NCBI RefSeq assembly: GCF_947259025.1
Contig: NZ_CAMYKO010000003.1
Location: forward strand, 1-64,000
Direction: 5' to 3'
Source: an uncultured Methylophaga sp.
GTDB lineage: Bacteria; Pseudomonadota; Gammaproteobacteria; Nitrosococcales; Methylophagaceae
DNA length: 64,000 nt
The notes below the pieces were generated by a model that was not told where the DNA came from, searched no databases, and was given only the letters and a program-made list of their open reading frames with translations. This document shows positions 19,030-27,779 of the stretch, one piece after another. The position numbers and the translations under genes are program-made. Within the stretch, counting starts at the first letter, position 1; each line of letters starts with the position of its first letter.

Positions 19030-19571
19030 GGAGCGCCTCCGTCAGTCACTCTGGCGCTACCAGAAATATTGACCGTGATATCTTTGCCGTTGTTTGCGCC
19101 GGGTATGCAGACAGTGAAAGTATCCCCTGTCCCGCCAGAGCCACGTATTTCACCAGTGGGGCTGAAAGCAATCCAGTTGTCGAAAGTGCCGCCACTGGTA
19201 ATGGTGATGTTGTTATTCAGAGCAGGTTGTGTGCGGATTGTGCAGTCAAGATCTTCTGCTGCACAATTTTCGTTGGCCACATTATCGTGTATTTCGTCTC
19301 TGTCCCAGTCAGTAAAAATAGTCCAGCCACCATCCCAGACGGAGGCTGTACCACTGTCACTGAGCATGGTGATTTGCACACCACGGCGAATAGCTTCGCT
19401 CCTGGCCAGTTGAAGTTCACCCAGAAAATCATTGGCACGGGTCGTGATTCTGTGATCTCGCAGCATTTGGGTAAAGCTGGGCGCAGCAATAGCCGCCAGA
19501 ATGCCGGCTACCGCCAACGTAATCATCAGTTCGATTAAAGTAAACCCTTTGGTGCGAGTCATTCCTGTCAC
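19023..19571 (-). CDS. fimU: Minor pilin FimU/FimT (GspH family)
   Basis: About 182 aa. Prepilin motif TKG|FTLIELMITLAVAGILAAIAAPSF, followed by the GspH/FimT signature (NDFLGELQLARSEAIRRG) and a C-terminal Cys. It is the first gene of the minor-pilin operon. The start is ambiguous: a GTG at 19577 sits inside the ribosome site GGGAGGAG, a GTG at 19571 has normal 5-nt spacing, and an ATG at 19562 is 14 nt away. I chose 19571. FimU links the minor-pilin core to the major pilin in Pseudomonas. Confidence 0.85.
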   Translation of the reverse strand: MTGMTRTKGFTLIELMITLAVAGILAAIAAPSFTQMLRDHRITTRANDFLGELQLARSEAIRRGVQITMLSDSGTASVWDGGWTIFTDWDRDEIHDNVANENCAAEDLDCTIRTQPALNNNITITSGGTFDNWIAFSPTGEIRGSGGTGDTFTVCIPGANNGKDITVNISGSARVTDGGAPC

Positions 19572-19593
19572 TTGCACTCCTCCCTTAGCCTAA

Positions 19594-19622
19594 TTTTTAT
19601 GTTCAAAACCGTTCTGAGTCAA
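19594..19622 (-). promoter_or_regulatory. Sigma-70-like promoter of the minor-pilin operon
   Basis: On the minus strand TTGACT (19622-19617) is 17 nt from TAAAAA (19599-19594), which leads into the ribosome site of fimU. An inverted repeat AACTACG-N8-CGTAGTT (19646-19667) lies about 25 bp upstream of the -35 and may be an activator site. Confidence 0.5.
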
Positions 19623-19798
19623 GTAATTAGAAGAAATATTTTGTGAACTACGTCACACGTCGTAGTTGATTCTTTATATAGCGACACAATCTGGCAGAAC
19701 TTAATCGGCACTTTGCAGGTGGCAATGCTTGCCGCTATGCCGCCTGAATAATTGCCGCCCGACAGTGAAATCCCAGTAAAAACAGCCGCTTAATTTGT

Positions 19799-19814
19799 TG
19801 GCATGCAAACTGCT
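19799..19814 (+). promoter_or_regulatory. Sigma-54 promoter for flgB
   Basis: TGGCATG-N4-CTGCT: GG at 19800 and GC at 19812, the required 12-nt spacing, with two mismatches to TGGCACG-N4-TTGCW. The expected transcript start is near 19825, before ATG 19851. Confidence 0.65.
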
Positions 19815-19850
19815 AAAACCACAGCAAGAGATGTTTTAGTGGAGTGTGAT

Positions 19851-20261
19851 ATGTCATTCAATTTTGATGCTGCTCTGGGTATTCATGCTGATGCGCTGAG
19901 AGTGCGTTCCCAGCGTGCAGAGCTGCTGGCTTCCAATCTGGCGAATGCCGACACGCCGAATTTTAAGGCGAAAGACATTGATTTTCGTCAGGCGCTGAAT
20001 CATGCCATGGATGACAGTGCGCCATCAAAGATGAAGACAACGCATCAGAATCATATTCCTTTTACCGGTGGGGCTGGCAGCAGTGGGCAATTAGCGCCGG
20101 TGCAATATCGCACCGCCCTGCAGGACTCGCTGGATGGCAACACCGTGGATGAACAAATCGAGCAGTCACAATTTATGCAAAATGCGGTGCAGTATCAGGC
20201 CAGCCTGCAATTTCTGGGCGGCAAGTTCAGTGGCATCACTAAGGCCTTGAAAGGAGAGTAA
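19851..20261 (+). CDS. flgB: Flagellar proximal rod protein FlgB
   Basis: 136 aa. It has the rod/hook N-terminal signature (LASNLANADTPNFKAKDIDF) and a FlgB-type C-terminus (YQASLQFLGGKFSGITKALKG). FlgB forms the cell-proximal rod with FlgC, FlgF and FliE and is exported by the flagellar type III system. The start is the ATG at 19851 after TGGAG. An upstream in-frame ATG at 19803 lies inside the sigma-54 promoter and is rejected. First gene of flgBCDEFG; flgC follows 2 bp later. No flgA, flgM or flgN is nearby. Confidence 0.93.
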   Translation: MSFNFDAALGIHADALRVRSQRAELLASNLANADTPNFKAKDIDFRQALNHAMDDSAPSKMKTTHQNHIPFTGGAGSSGQLAPVQYRTALQDSLDGNTVDEQIEQSQFMQNAVQYQASLQFLGGKFSGITKALKGE

Positions 20262-20263
20262 GC

Positions 20264-20677
20264 ATGTCGATGTTTAATATTTTTGATATAGCGGGCACCG
20301 GCATGAGCGCTCAGTCTCTGCGCCTCAACACGACGGCCAGTAACCTGGCTAATGCCGACAGTGTCAGCAGCAGCGTTAATGAAGTCTATCGTGCCCGTCA
20401 GCCGGTCTTTTCCGCGGTTTTGGATGATGCCCAACAAGGCTACAAACAGGGCTCGGTTCAGGTTCATGGTGTCACCGAGAGTCAGGCTGCAGTTCGCTCC
20501 GAATACAACCCGAGCCATCCGGCCGCCAATGAAGACGGTTATGTCTTCCACTCCAATGTTGATCCGATTACTGAAATGGCCAATATGATGTCGGCCTCGC
20601 GCTCATATCAGAACAACGTTGAAATCGCCAATACATCCAAACAGCTCCTGCTGCGAACACTGCAGCTGGGCCAGTAA
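20264..20677 (+). CDS. flgC: Flagellar proximal rod protein FlgC
   Basis: 137 aa, normal length. N-terminal signature NIFDIAGTGMSAQSLRLNTTASNLANADS; C-terminal helix AMNMM-type region (EMANMMSASRSYQNNVEIANTSKQLLLRTLQLG), diagnostic of FlgC. It starts after AAGGAGAG and sits 2 bp after flgB. Structural subunit of the proximal rod. Confidence 0.95.
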   Translation: MSMFNIFDIAGTGMSAQSLRLNTTASNLANADSVSSSVNEVYRARQPVFSAVLDDAQQGYKQGSVQVHGVTESQAAVRSEYNPSHPAANEDGYVFHSNVDPITEMANMMSASRSYQNNVEIANTSKQLLLRTLQLGQ

Positions 20678-20700
20678 TTTAAGCACAGGAGTAGACAGTC

Positions 20701-21384
20701 ATGGCAGTGAACGGTGTAGGTGACAACCCATATGGCTTCCTTAACAGCCAACAGTCGGCGGACAAAAAGAACGAGACAAAAGATACCGGCCAACTGGCGT
20801 TGGAAGACTTCATGTCGCTGATGACAACCCAGCTTCAGAACCAAGACCCGCTGAAACCGATGGAAAGCGGTGACTTTCTGGGCCAGATTGCTTCATTCGG
20901 CACGGTTAGCGGTATTGCTGATTTGCAGGATTCTTTTTCCAGTTTTGCCAAATCTATGCAGTCTGATCAGGCGTTGCAGGGCTCATCTCTGGTGGGGCGT
21001 TCGGTACTGGTTCCGTCTTCTATCGGTCTGATGTCACCGGACAGTGGCATGACCGGGCAGATCAATGTTGCTGAGCCAGTCAGTGATCTGAAAGTTCAAA
21101 TCTACAACGAAGCCGGTGTGCCGGTAAAAACAATTGAAATGGGTGCCGCTTCCGGCTACACCAACTTCACCTGGGATGGCTTTGATGACAACGGTAATGC
21201 CATGCCTGAAGGTATTTATCAGTTTAAGGCGACCGGCACAGTGGATGGTGAAAACACCGCCTTTGCCACTGCCACAGTTTCTAAAGTTTCAAGTGTTCTG
21301 GTGGGCTCCGGCAGCCAGGGTTTAACAGTCAACCTCGCGGGCATTGGCTCAGTGCCGTTCAGCGAAGTACAGGAAATCATCTAA
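20701..21384 (+). CDS. flgD: Flagellar hook cap / hook assembly protein FlgD
   Basis: 227 aa. The N-terminal FlgD signature (LALEDFMSLMTTQLQNQDPLKPMES) is followed by the Tudor/FlgD-Ig part with FTWDGFDDNGNAMPEGIYQF. FlgD caps the growing hook and is needed for FlgE polymerisation. RBS CAGGAG. It lies between flgC and flgE as in other proteobacteria. Confidence 0.95.
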   Translation: MAVNGVGDNPYGFLNSQQSADKKNETKDTGQLALEDFMSLMTTQLQNQDPLKPMESGDFLGQIASFGTVSGIADLQDSFSSFAKSMQSDQALQGSSLVGRSVLVPSSIGLMSPDSGMTGQINVAEPVSDLKVQIYNEAGVPVKTIEMGAASGYTNFTWDGFDDNGNAMPEGIYQFKATGTVDGENTAFATATVSKVSSVLVGSGSQGLTVNLAGIGSVPFSEVQEII

Positions 21385-21396
21385 GGAGGACATGCC

Positions 21397-22722
21397 ATGT
21401 CTTTTAGTACAGCATTAAGCGGTCTCAATGCAGCCACAGCGGACTTGAATGTTAAATCCAATAACATTGCCAACGTCAATACCACCGGTTTTAAAGAGTC
21501 ACGGGCTGAGTTTGGTGATGTTTTTGCGACTTCAGCTTTCGGCACCACCAGTAAAACTGCAATCGGCAATGGCGCGGTGCTGCAGAATGTGGCGCAGCAA
21601 TTCAGTCAGGGTAATCTTGAGTTTACTGATAACGCTTTGGATCTGGCGATTAGTGGTGAAGGCTTCTTCGCCATGGCGCCTGAACTGGATAGTGGCGAAG
21701 TCATTTACAGCCGAGCTGGCGAGTTCGGTGTGAACAAAGATGGCTACATCGTCTCGAATGAGGGCTGGTACCTGCGCGCTTTTCCCGTTGATAGTAGCGG
21801 CCAGATTTCAGCCACAAGTATGAATGCGACCGGCCCTGTGCAACTGCCACCTTCATTTGGTGCGCCGGAAGCAACGACGGATTTGAATATTGCCACTAAC
21901 CTGCCTTCTACTTCTCCGGGTATTGATGACGGTGCGGGTGGCATTCTAGCCATTGACCCTTCTGACCCAGACAGTTACAGCTTTTCGACCTCTGCCACCA
22001 TTTATGACTCACTGGGTAATGAGCACATTGTGACAACTTATTATCAACACATTGACTCCAATGCCGGAACACCAGCTGCAGGAGATAACCAGTGGCAGAT
22101 GGCTGCCTATGTTGATGGTGGTGAGGTGAAAGGGGGCACACCAGGCACACCGTTTGCTCTGGAGACCGGTGCAAGAGTGAGTTTCAATGCTGATGGTACG
22201 CTGGACACGGTAAACCCTGATCCGATTACCTTGTCTTTTGCTGATGGCGCTGCCTCAGAATGGGCCAGTGGTGCTGATACCCAGACAGTGAACCTGTCAT
22301 TGGGCGGTTCAACTCAAAACTCCGGCTCATTTAATGTGGGTGCACTGACGGTGAATGGCTTCCCGACTGGTCGTCTGACCGGGGTCGACTTCAGTGAAGA
22401 AGGCCTGATCCGCGCCACCTACAGTAATGGTCAGGCTGTTCCTATCGGCAAATTGGCTCTGGGCGATTTTGCCAATCCACAAGCGTTGAATAAAATTGGT
22501 AACACCGCCTGGAAAGAAACCACGGATTCCGGTCCGGTGATTGCTGGTGAGGCTTCAACCGGTAGTTTTGGCAAGGTTCAGGCTGGTGCACTGGAAACCT
22601 CAAACGTCGATTTGACCAAGGAACTGGTGGGTTTGATTACCGCCCAACGGAATTTCCAGGCCAACTCCAAAGCGATCGAGACCAATAACGCGATCACTCA
22701 GACCATTATCAACCTTCGTTAG
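21397..22722 (+). CDS. flgE: Flagellar hook protein FlgE
   Basis: 441 aa. The N-terminal signature ([27 protein letters not shown]) and C-terminal flg_bbr_C region (ALETSNVDLTKELVGLITAQRNFQANSKAIETNNAITQTIINLR) bracket a FlgE D2 domain. RBS AAGGAGG. It builds the hook, the universal joint between rod and filament. Confidence 0.95.
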   Translation: MSFSTALSGLNAATADLNVKSNNIANVNTTGFKESRAEFGDVFATSAFGTTSKTAIGNGAVLQNVAQQFSQGNLEFTDNALDLAISGEGFFAMAPELDSGEVIYSRAGEFGVNKDGYIVSNEGWYLRAFPVDSSGQISATSMNATGPVQLPPSFGAPEATTDLNIATNLPSTSPGIDDGAGGILAIDPSDPDSYSFSTSATIYDSLGNEHIVTTYYQHIDSNAGTPAAGDNQWQMAAYVDGGEVKGGTPGTPFALETGARVSFNADGTLDTVNPDPITLSFADGAASEWASGADTQTVNLSLGGSTQNSGSFNVGALTVNGFPTGRLTGVDFSEEGLIRATYSNGQAVPIGKLALGDFANPQALNKIGNTAWKETTDSGPVIAGEASTGSFGKVQAGALETSNVDLTKELVGLITAQRNFQANSKAIETNNAITQTIINLR

Positions 22723-22738
22723 TCACCTTCTGTTCCGG

Positions 22739-22758
22739 GCCCTGCCTGATAGCAGGGC
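22739..22758 (+). other. Hairpin between flgE and flgF
   Basis: GCCCTGC-CTGATA-GCAGGGC, a 7-bp stem directly before the flgF ribosome site. No T run, so it is more likely a processing or attenuation site than a full terminator. Confidence 0.45.
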
Positions 22759-22775
22759 TTTGGGAGGATAAATCT

Positions 22776-23519
22776 ATGGACCGCAGCCTTTTTATTGCCA
22801 TGAACGCCGCCCAGCAGACCATGCAGGCGCAGGCGACCAATGCCAATAACCTTGCCAATATCAACACCACCGGTTTTCGCGCCGACTTTGAGCAGTTCCG
22901 CAGTATGCCGGTATTCGGCGAAGGTTTGCCGACCCGGGTCTATTCCATGACCGAACGACCTGCGACTGATTATCAGCAGGGTTCGGTGCAGTCGACCGGT
23001 CGTGATCTGGATATCTCGGTACAGGGCGAGGGCTTTATTGCCGTGCAGGGTAAAGACGGCCGCGAAGGTTACACCCGTGCCGGTGATTTACACATTACCG
23101 AGACTGGCCAGTTGGTGACCGGCACCGGTCTGGCCGTGATGGGCGAAGGCGGTCCGATTGCGATACCGCCAGCGGAAGAAGTCGAGATCGGCAGTGATGG
23201 CACTATCTCTATTCGTCCGATTGGTGAAGCTGCCAATGCTCTGGCAGTGCTGGATCGCATCAAACTGGTCAAACCGGAGCTGCAGAATGTGTTTAAAGAC
23301 AGCGATGGCCTGATGCGCATGCGTGATGGCGGTGAAGCACCTCTGGATGCCACTGTAAAGGTCTCTTCCGGCACTTTGGAAAGCAGCAATGTCAACGCGG
23401 TCGGTGCTTTGGTCAAGATGATCGAACTGCAGCGTCAATATGAAATGCAGGTCAAGATGATGAAAACCACCCAGGAAAACAGTGCTGCATCGGCACGTTT
23501 AATGCAGATGGGTGGCTAA
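22776..23519 (+). CDS. flgF: Flagellar proximal rod protein FlgF
   Basis: 247 aa. It starts MDRSLFIAMNAAQQTMQAQA, the FlgF form of the rod signature (NNLANINTTGFRADFEQFRS), and ends with ESSNVNAVGALVKMIELQRQYEMQVKMMKTTQ. RBS GGGAGG. It joins FlgB and FlgC in the proximal rod. No clear sigma-54 site was seen directly upstream, unlike in Pseudomonas. Confidence 0.94.
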   Translation: MDRSLFIAMNAAQQTMQAQATNANNLANINTTGFRADFEQFRSMPVFGEGLPTRVYSMTERPATDYQQGSVQSTGRDLDISVQGEGFIAVQGKDGREGYTRAGDLHITETGQLVTGTGLAVMGEGGPIAIPPAEEVEIGSDGTISIRPIGEAANALAVLDRIKLVKPELQNVFKDSDGLMRMRDGGEAPLDATVKVSSGTLESSNVNAVGALVKMIELQRQYEMQVKMMKTTQENSAASARLMQMGG

Positions 23520-23561
23520 GTCGCGCTTAACGAAAGCGGCTTTAATTGAGGAGTTAAGAGT

Positions 23562-24347
23562 ATGAATCAGGCTTTGTGGATTGCTAAAACTGGTCTGGAT
23601 GCCCAGCAAACCAGAATGTCGGTTATTTCTAATAACCTGGCAAATGTGAATACCACCGGCTTTAAACAGGACCGGGCGGTATTTGAAGACCTGCTGTACC
23701 AGACCATGCGTCAGCCTGGTGCTCAGTCATCCACTAGCACCCAGTTACCTTCTGGTCTGATGGTCGGTACTGGTGTGCGTACAGTGGCCACCGAAAAACT
23801 CCATACCCAGGGCAATATCCAGCAGACACAGAATGCGCTGGATATCGCCATTCAGGGCCGGGGCTTCTTCCAGGTTTTGATGCCGGACGGCACCATATCC
23901 TACACCCGTGACGGCACCTTCCAGCTTGATTCCACCGGCCAGGTGGTGATGTCCAATGGCTACCAGTTGGAACCAGGCATTACCATCCCTGAAGATGCCC
24001 AGAGCATTACCATTGGCTCAGACGGCACAGTCAGTGTTTTATCAGCTGGTGACAGCGATCCGACGATTGTCGGCAACCTGGATTTGGCAGACTTTGTAAA
24101 CCCGACCGGTCTGCAGCCTGTCGGTGAAAACCTGTTCAAGGAAACAGCAGCCAGCGGCGCACCGATTATCGGCACACCAGGGCTGGATGGTTTTGGCACG
24201 ACGGTCGGTGGCGCACTGGAAACCTCCAACGTCAATGTGGTCACCGAACTGATTAATATGATCGAGACCCAGCGGGCTTATGAGATGAATTCGAAAGCGA
24301 TTTCCACCTCCGATCAGATGCTGCAGTACGCCAGTCAGAATCTATAA
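23562..24347 (+). CDS. flgG: Flagellar distal rod protein FlgG
   Basis: 261 aa, the usual length. [53 protein letters not shown] is the typical FlgG opening (with the FlgG-specific YQTMRQPG); the C-terminal [29 protein letters not shown] is conserved. It forms the distal rod that passes through the P and L rings. The next flagellar gene, flgH, is separated from it by about 620 bp containing an opposite-strand gene. Confidence 0.95.
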   Translation: MNQALWIAKTGLDAQQTRMSVISNNLANVNTTGFKQDRAVFEDLLYQTMRQPGAQSSTSTQLPSGLMVGTGVRTVATEKLHTQGNIQQTQNALDIAIQGRGFFQVLMPDGTISYTRDGTFQLDSTGQVVMSNGYQLEPGITIPEDAQSITIGSDGTVSVLSAGDSDPTIVGNLDLADFVNPTGLQPVGENLFKETAASGAPIIGTPGLDGFGTTVGGALETSNVNVVTELINMIETQRAYEMNSKAISTSDQMLQYASQNL

Positions 24348-24410
24348 TTGCTGACTTTATTTCAGAATAAATAGCGTAAAGCGGTTATCACTTGGTTGCG
24401 GCAAGATGAT

Positions 24411-24435
24411 CCCCTCTCCCCTGGCGGGAGAGGGG
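24411..24435. repeat. Hairpin repeat flanking the DUF559 gene (left)
   Basis: CCCCTCTCCC-CTGGC-GGGAGAGGGG, perfect 10-bp arms, followed by a GGGTGAGGGGGC tail. This sequence type recurs around DUF559 genes and as dispersed intergenic repeats in many bacteria. Confidence 0.75.
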
Positions 24436-24455
24436 CAGGGTGAGGGGGCGTCAAA

Positions 24456-24830
24456 TTAAAACTGCTTTCCCCGACATAGCTTCTTCAGAACACGCTCCAA
24501 CACTGCATCGAGTTGATTTAATACTTCATGATTCCAGAAACGAACTACCTGAAAACCCTGCTGTGTCAGATATTGTGTTCGTTTATCATCGTAATGTGTA
24601 TTTTCGGCATGCTGCCCATCATCTAGCTCTATGATGAGCTTTGCCTCAAAACAGGCAAAGTCGACAATATACTCACCAACTATCACCTGACGCCTGAATT
24701 TAAGGCCGTTCAATTGTCTCTGGCGGACGTTCTGCCACAGCTTTTGTTCAGCGTCCGTCATGTTTTTCCGTAAATGGCGGGCACGTTCTTTGAGTACTTC
24801 ATCCATGAGCATTGATTCCGTAATGTGCAT
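24456..24830 (-). CDS. DUF559 endonuclease-domain protein
   Basis: 124 aa from ATG 24830, which follows GGGGG; starts at 24842 or further in are possible. The whole protein is a DUF559 domain (PF04480), related to very-short-patch-repair-type nucleases: ARHLRKNMTDAEQKLWQNVR, RRQVIVGEYIVDFACFEAKLIIELDDGQH and VVRFWNHEVL. The acidic residues of D-F-A-C ... E-L-D-D-G-Q-H lie where a PD-(D/E)XK active site is expected. It lies on the opposite strand between flgG and flgH and is bracketed by hairpin repeats, so it looks like a small inserted module. Cellular function is unknown; members are abundant and often mobile. Confidence 0.8.
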   Translation of the reverse strand: MHITESMLMDEVLKERARHLRKNMTDAEQKLWQNVRQRQLNGLKFRRQVIVGEYIVDFACFEAKLIIELDDGQHAENTHYDDKRTQYLTQQGFQVVRFWNHEVLNQLDAVLERVLKKLCRGKQF

Positions 24831-24847
24831 AAGCACCCCCATCCTAA

Positions 24848-24871
24848 CCTTCCCCCATCAGAGGGGGAAGG
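24848..24871. repeat. Hairpin repeat flanking the DUF559 gene (right)
   Basis: CCTTCCCCC-ATCAGA-GGGGGAAGG, perfect 9-bp arms, just upstream of the DUF559 start. It is similar in style but not identical to the left hairpin. Confidence 0.7.
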
Positions 24872-24919
24872 AACTGTTACTTCACTGTTTGGGGGCGTAT
24901 TAGCGACAAAACAGGAGAC

Positions 24920-24935
24920 TGGCACAAAGTCTGCA
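24920..24935 (+). promoter_or_regulatory. Sigma-54 promoter for flgHIJKL
   Basis: TGGCACA-N4-CTGCA: GG at 24921, GC at 24933, exact 12-nt spacing. It lies downstream of the DUF559 module and gives flgH its own start. Confidence 0.7.
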
Positions 24936-24971
24936 AGAAGTTAGAACAAAGCTTTTTTGCGGAGAGTGATC

Positions 24972-25679
24972 ATGAGATCAGTGCTGTCATTTCTCGTCCT
25001 GTTCAGTGCGGCATTATTGTCGGCCTGTGGTGGTAATACGGTAAAACGTGACCCGGCCTATGCGGCGGTGAGACCGGTGCCGGTTCAGCCACAGGAAAAA
25101 CACGATGGCGCTATTTTTGACGCGCGCAACAACATTTCCCTGTTCGAAGATTACCGTGCCCGCCGGGTTGGCGATATTTTGACGGTGAGACTGGAAGAGC
25201 AGACCGATGCTGAGAAAGAGACCGAAACCACGGTCAATAAAACCAACAGCAGCAGCGTTGCCAACCCCACAATTTTTGGTGCCAGCCCGGAGTTCAGTCT
25301 GCCCGGCGCTTTGCCGCTGGATAACACCAGCAACAATAACCTGGCTTTTAACTTCGGTTCCGAAACGGATTTCGAAGGCGAGGGGGAGAGCGAACAAAAC
25401 AACCTGCTCAGCGGCAATATCAGTGTCTCGGTGGTGGAAGTGCTGGCAAACGGCAATATGTTTGTCCGCGGTGAAAAGGTCATCACCATCAATCAGGGCA
25501 ATGAATATATCCGCCTGTCGGGCATTGTCAGCCCACGTGACATAGAGGCAGATAATTCCGTTTCGTCGGTAAGAATTGCCGACGCCCAGATCGCCTATGT
25601 CGGCGATGGCCCGACCAATGATGCCAATGTGATGGGGTGGCTTAGCCGTTTCTTTGCCAGTGCGCTGATGCCGTTCTGA
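24972..25679 (+). CDS. flgH: Flagellar L-ring lipoprotein FlgH
   Basis: 235 aa. Lipoprotein signal [19 protein letters not shown] with lipobox LSAC (Cys19). Conserved FlgH motifs: [20 protein letters not shown] and the C-terminal [14 protein letters not shown]. It forms the outer-membrane L ring around the distal rod. The start is ATG 24972 after GGAGAG; a TTG at 24957 has no support. First gene of flgHIJKL. Confidence 0.95.
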   Translation: MRSVLSFLVLFSAALLSACGGNTVKRDPAYAAVRPVPVQPQEKHDGAIFDARNNISLFEDYRARRVGDILTVRLEEQTDAEKETETTVNKTNSSSVANPTIFGASPEFSLPGALPLDNTSNNNLAFNFGSETDFEGEGESEQNNLLSGNISVSVVEVLANGNMFVRGEKVITINQGNEYIRLSGIVSPRDIEADNSVSSVRIADAQIAYVGDGPTNDANVMGWLSRFFASALMPF

Positions 25680-25689
25680 GGGTAGCAAG

Positions 25690-26781
25690 ATGAAAATGAA
25701 ACTGTTTTTGACCTTTGTTTTACTGCTGGTAACCGGTGTGGTTCAGGCAGAACGCATCAAGGACCTGGCCTCCATTGCCGGGGTACGTTCCAACCAGTTG
25801 ATCGGTTACGGCCTGGTAGTGGGCCTGGATGGTACTGGTGATAAAACCAAGTTCACCGGTCAGAGCCTGCGTAACATGCTGGTGGAAATGGGCATCAATA
25901 TTCCGCCGGGCACCGATCCGAAAAGTAAGAATGTGGCTGCCGTGTCGATTCATGCCGACTTGCCGCCCTTTGTGAAACCCGGCCAGAAGATCGATGTCAC
26001 CGTGTCATCTTTGGGTGATGCCAAAAGTCTGCGTGGCGGCAGCCTGCTGATGACACCTTTGAAAGGCGCTGACGGTAATATTTATGCGATGGCGCAGGGC
26101 AACCTGGTTGTCGGTGGTTTCGGTGCCGATGCTGCTGATGGTTCGCGGGTCACGGTAAATATTCCCAGTGCAGGCCGTGTACCTAACGGCGCAACAGTCG
26201 AGCGTACGGTGAAAAATGCCTTTAATGTCGGGGACCACATCATTCTGAATCTGCATAACCCGGATTTTACTACCGTCAGCCGACTCACTGATTCCATTAA
26301 CCACACACTGGGCAAAGGCACCGCGCGTTCGATGGATGCCTCCTCGGTTAAAGTCAACGCGCCGCGCGATCCCAGTCAGCGTGTGCCGTTTTTATCTCTG
26401 ATTGAAAACCTCGAGTTGAACCCGGGCGAGGCGCCGGCCAAAGTCGTAGTCAACTCCAGAAGTGGCACGGTCGTTATCGGTCAGCATGTCCGTGTCAGTC
26501 CAGCGGCAGTGACCCACGGCAATCTGTCCGTGACTATTTCTGCCGACGCCGAAGTCAGCCAGCCTGATCCCCTATCGCAGGGACAGACTGTGATCACCCC
26601 CAATTTTGATGTGGAAATCACTGAAGAAGACAGCCGCATGTTTGTGTTTGATCCGGGCGTATCGCTGGATGAGATTGTCCGCGCTGTCAATCAGGTGGGT
26701 GCGGCACCGGGCGATCTGGTGGCGATTCTTGAGGCGCTGAAACAATCGGGTGCGCTTCGTGCTGAGCTGGTGGTGATCTGA
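25690..26781 (+). CDS. flgI: Flagellar P-ring protein FlgI
   Basis: 363 aa. A Sec signal peptide ([42 protein letters not shown]) opens directly into the invariant FlgI N-terminus. It forms the periplasmic P ring in the peptidoglycan layer. It starts 11 bp after flgH, with flgJ 2 bp downstream. Confidence 0.96.
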   Translation: MKMKLFLTFVLLLVTGVVQAERIKDLASIAGVRSNQLIGYGLVVGLDGTGDKTKFTGQSLRNMLVEMGINIPPGTDPKSKNVAAVSIHADLPPFVKPGQKIDVTVSSLGDAKSLRGGSLLMTPLKGADGNIYAMAQGNLVVGGFGADAADGSRVTVNIPSAGRVPNGATVERTVKNAFNVGDHIILNLHNPDFTTVSRLTDSINHTLGKGTARSMDASSVKVNAPRDPSQRVPFLSLIENLELNPGEAPAKVVVNSRSGTVVIGQHVRVSPAAVTHGNLSVTISADAEVSQPDPLSQGQTVITPNFDVEITEEDSRMFVFDPGVSLDEIVRAVNQVGAAPGDLVAILEALKQSGALRAELVVI

Positions 26782-26783
26782 TC

Positions 26784-27749
26784 ATGGCGCTTGAGTCCAA
26801 AGTTGCTCAGTCGGCGATTGATTTTCACGGTCTCAATCAATTGCGGAGCAAAGCCGCTCAGGATGACAGTGATCAGCAGACTTTGCGCCAGGTTGCCGGT
26901 CAGTTTGAGTCGCTGTTTGTCACCATGATGCTGAAATCAATGCGACAGGCGAGTTTGGCAGAAGGCCTGTTCGACTCAGAGCAGAGCAAAATGTATCGGG
27001 ATATGTCCGATCAGCAGCTGGCTTCAGATTTATCCTCACGAGGCGGACTGGGTTTGCAGGATGTGATCATGCGTCAGCTCGGTGGTGAGCGTTACGCTAA
27101 CAGCCAGACAGCCTTGCCCGGTCAGAGCTTCAGTATCGATACCGTAACGGTGAGACCGGCGCTGGGCATCAGGGTCAACCAGGAAATCATTGAACAGATC
27201 CGTGAAGCCAAGCCCGAGCAAGCTAAGCCGCTTGAAGCAATGCCAACTCAGACTTTGCCTGAGCAGTTTACCTCGCCGCAACAATTTGTTGAGACGCTCT
27301 GGCCCTATGCAGAACAGGCTGCTAACAAGCTGGGCGTTGAACCGGAAGTGATCCTTTCTCAGGCTGCGCTGGAAACTGGCTGGGGGCAATATGTCCTGTC
27401 CAATCAGCAGGGCAGCAGCCACAACCTGTTCAATATCAAGGCCCATGGCTGGGAAGGTGACACCATTAACAAGCAGGCACTGGAGTTCCGCGGAGGAAAA
27501 GCCCTGCAGGAACAATCACAGTTCCGCGCTTATGACTCCTATCAGCAGAGCTTTGACGATTATGTGCAGTTTCTCCAGACACAGCCACGCTACCAACAAG
27601 CGCTGCAGCATGTTGGTAATGCTGAAGCTTTCATCGAGCATCTGCATCAAGCCGGTTATGCCACCGACCCGCAGTATGCCGACAAGATTAAACGCATTAT
27701 GAATGGCGATACGCTCAGTCGTGTCTCGCTGGACATGAAGCTGTTCTGA
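26784..27749 (+). CDS. flgJ: FlgJ: rod scaffold and peptidoglycan hydrolase
   Basis: 321 aa. The N-terminal rod-scaffold domain (~25-95: VAGQFESLFVTMMLKSMRQA) is fused to a C-terminal glucosaminidase/muramidase domain (from ~165) with the catalytic Glu in SQAALETGWGQYV and the downstream SHNLFNIKAHGWEGD. This is the dual-domain beta/gammaproteobacterial form, which opens peptidoglycan for the rod. It lies 2 bp after flgI. Confidence 0.95.
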   Translation: MALESKVAQSAIDFHGLNQLRSKAAQDDSDQQTLRQVAGQFESLFVTMMLKSMRQASLAEGLFDSEQSKMYRDMSDQQLASDLSSRGGLGLQDVIMRQLGGERYANSQTALPGQSFSIDTVTVRPALGIRVNQEIIEQIREAKPEQAKPLEAMPTQTLPEQFTSPQQFVETLWPYAEQAANKLGVEPEVILSQAALETGWGQYVLSNQQGSSHNLFNIKAHGWEGDTINKQALEFRGGKALQEQSQFRAYDSYQQSFDDYVQFLQTQPRYQQALQHVGNAEAFIEHLHQAGYATDPQYADKIKRIMNGDTLSRVSLDMKLF

Positions 27750-27779
27750 CCGGGGCTGATATGAGATGAGGACAAGAAT

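Noticed and set aside
19720-19734. TGGCAATGCTTGCC upstream of flgB as a sigma-54 promoter
   Set aside because: The GG-to-GC spacing is too short. It is a small GGCAA-TGC-TTGCC palindrome; the correctly spaced site is at 19799-19814.
24411-24871. The hairpins around DUF559 as a CRISPR or transposon ends
   Set aside because: There are only two, they differ from each other, there are no spacers, and no clear target duplication or transposase is present.
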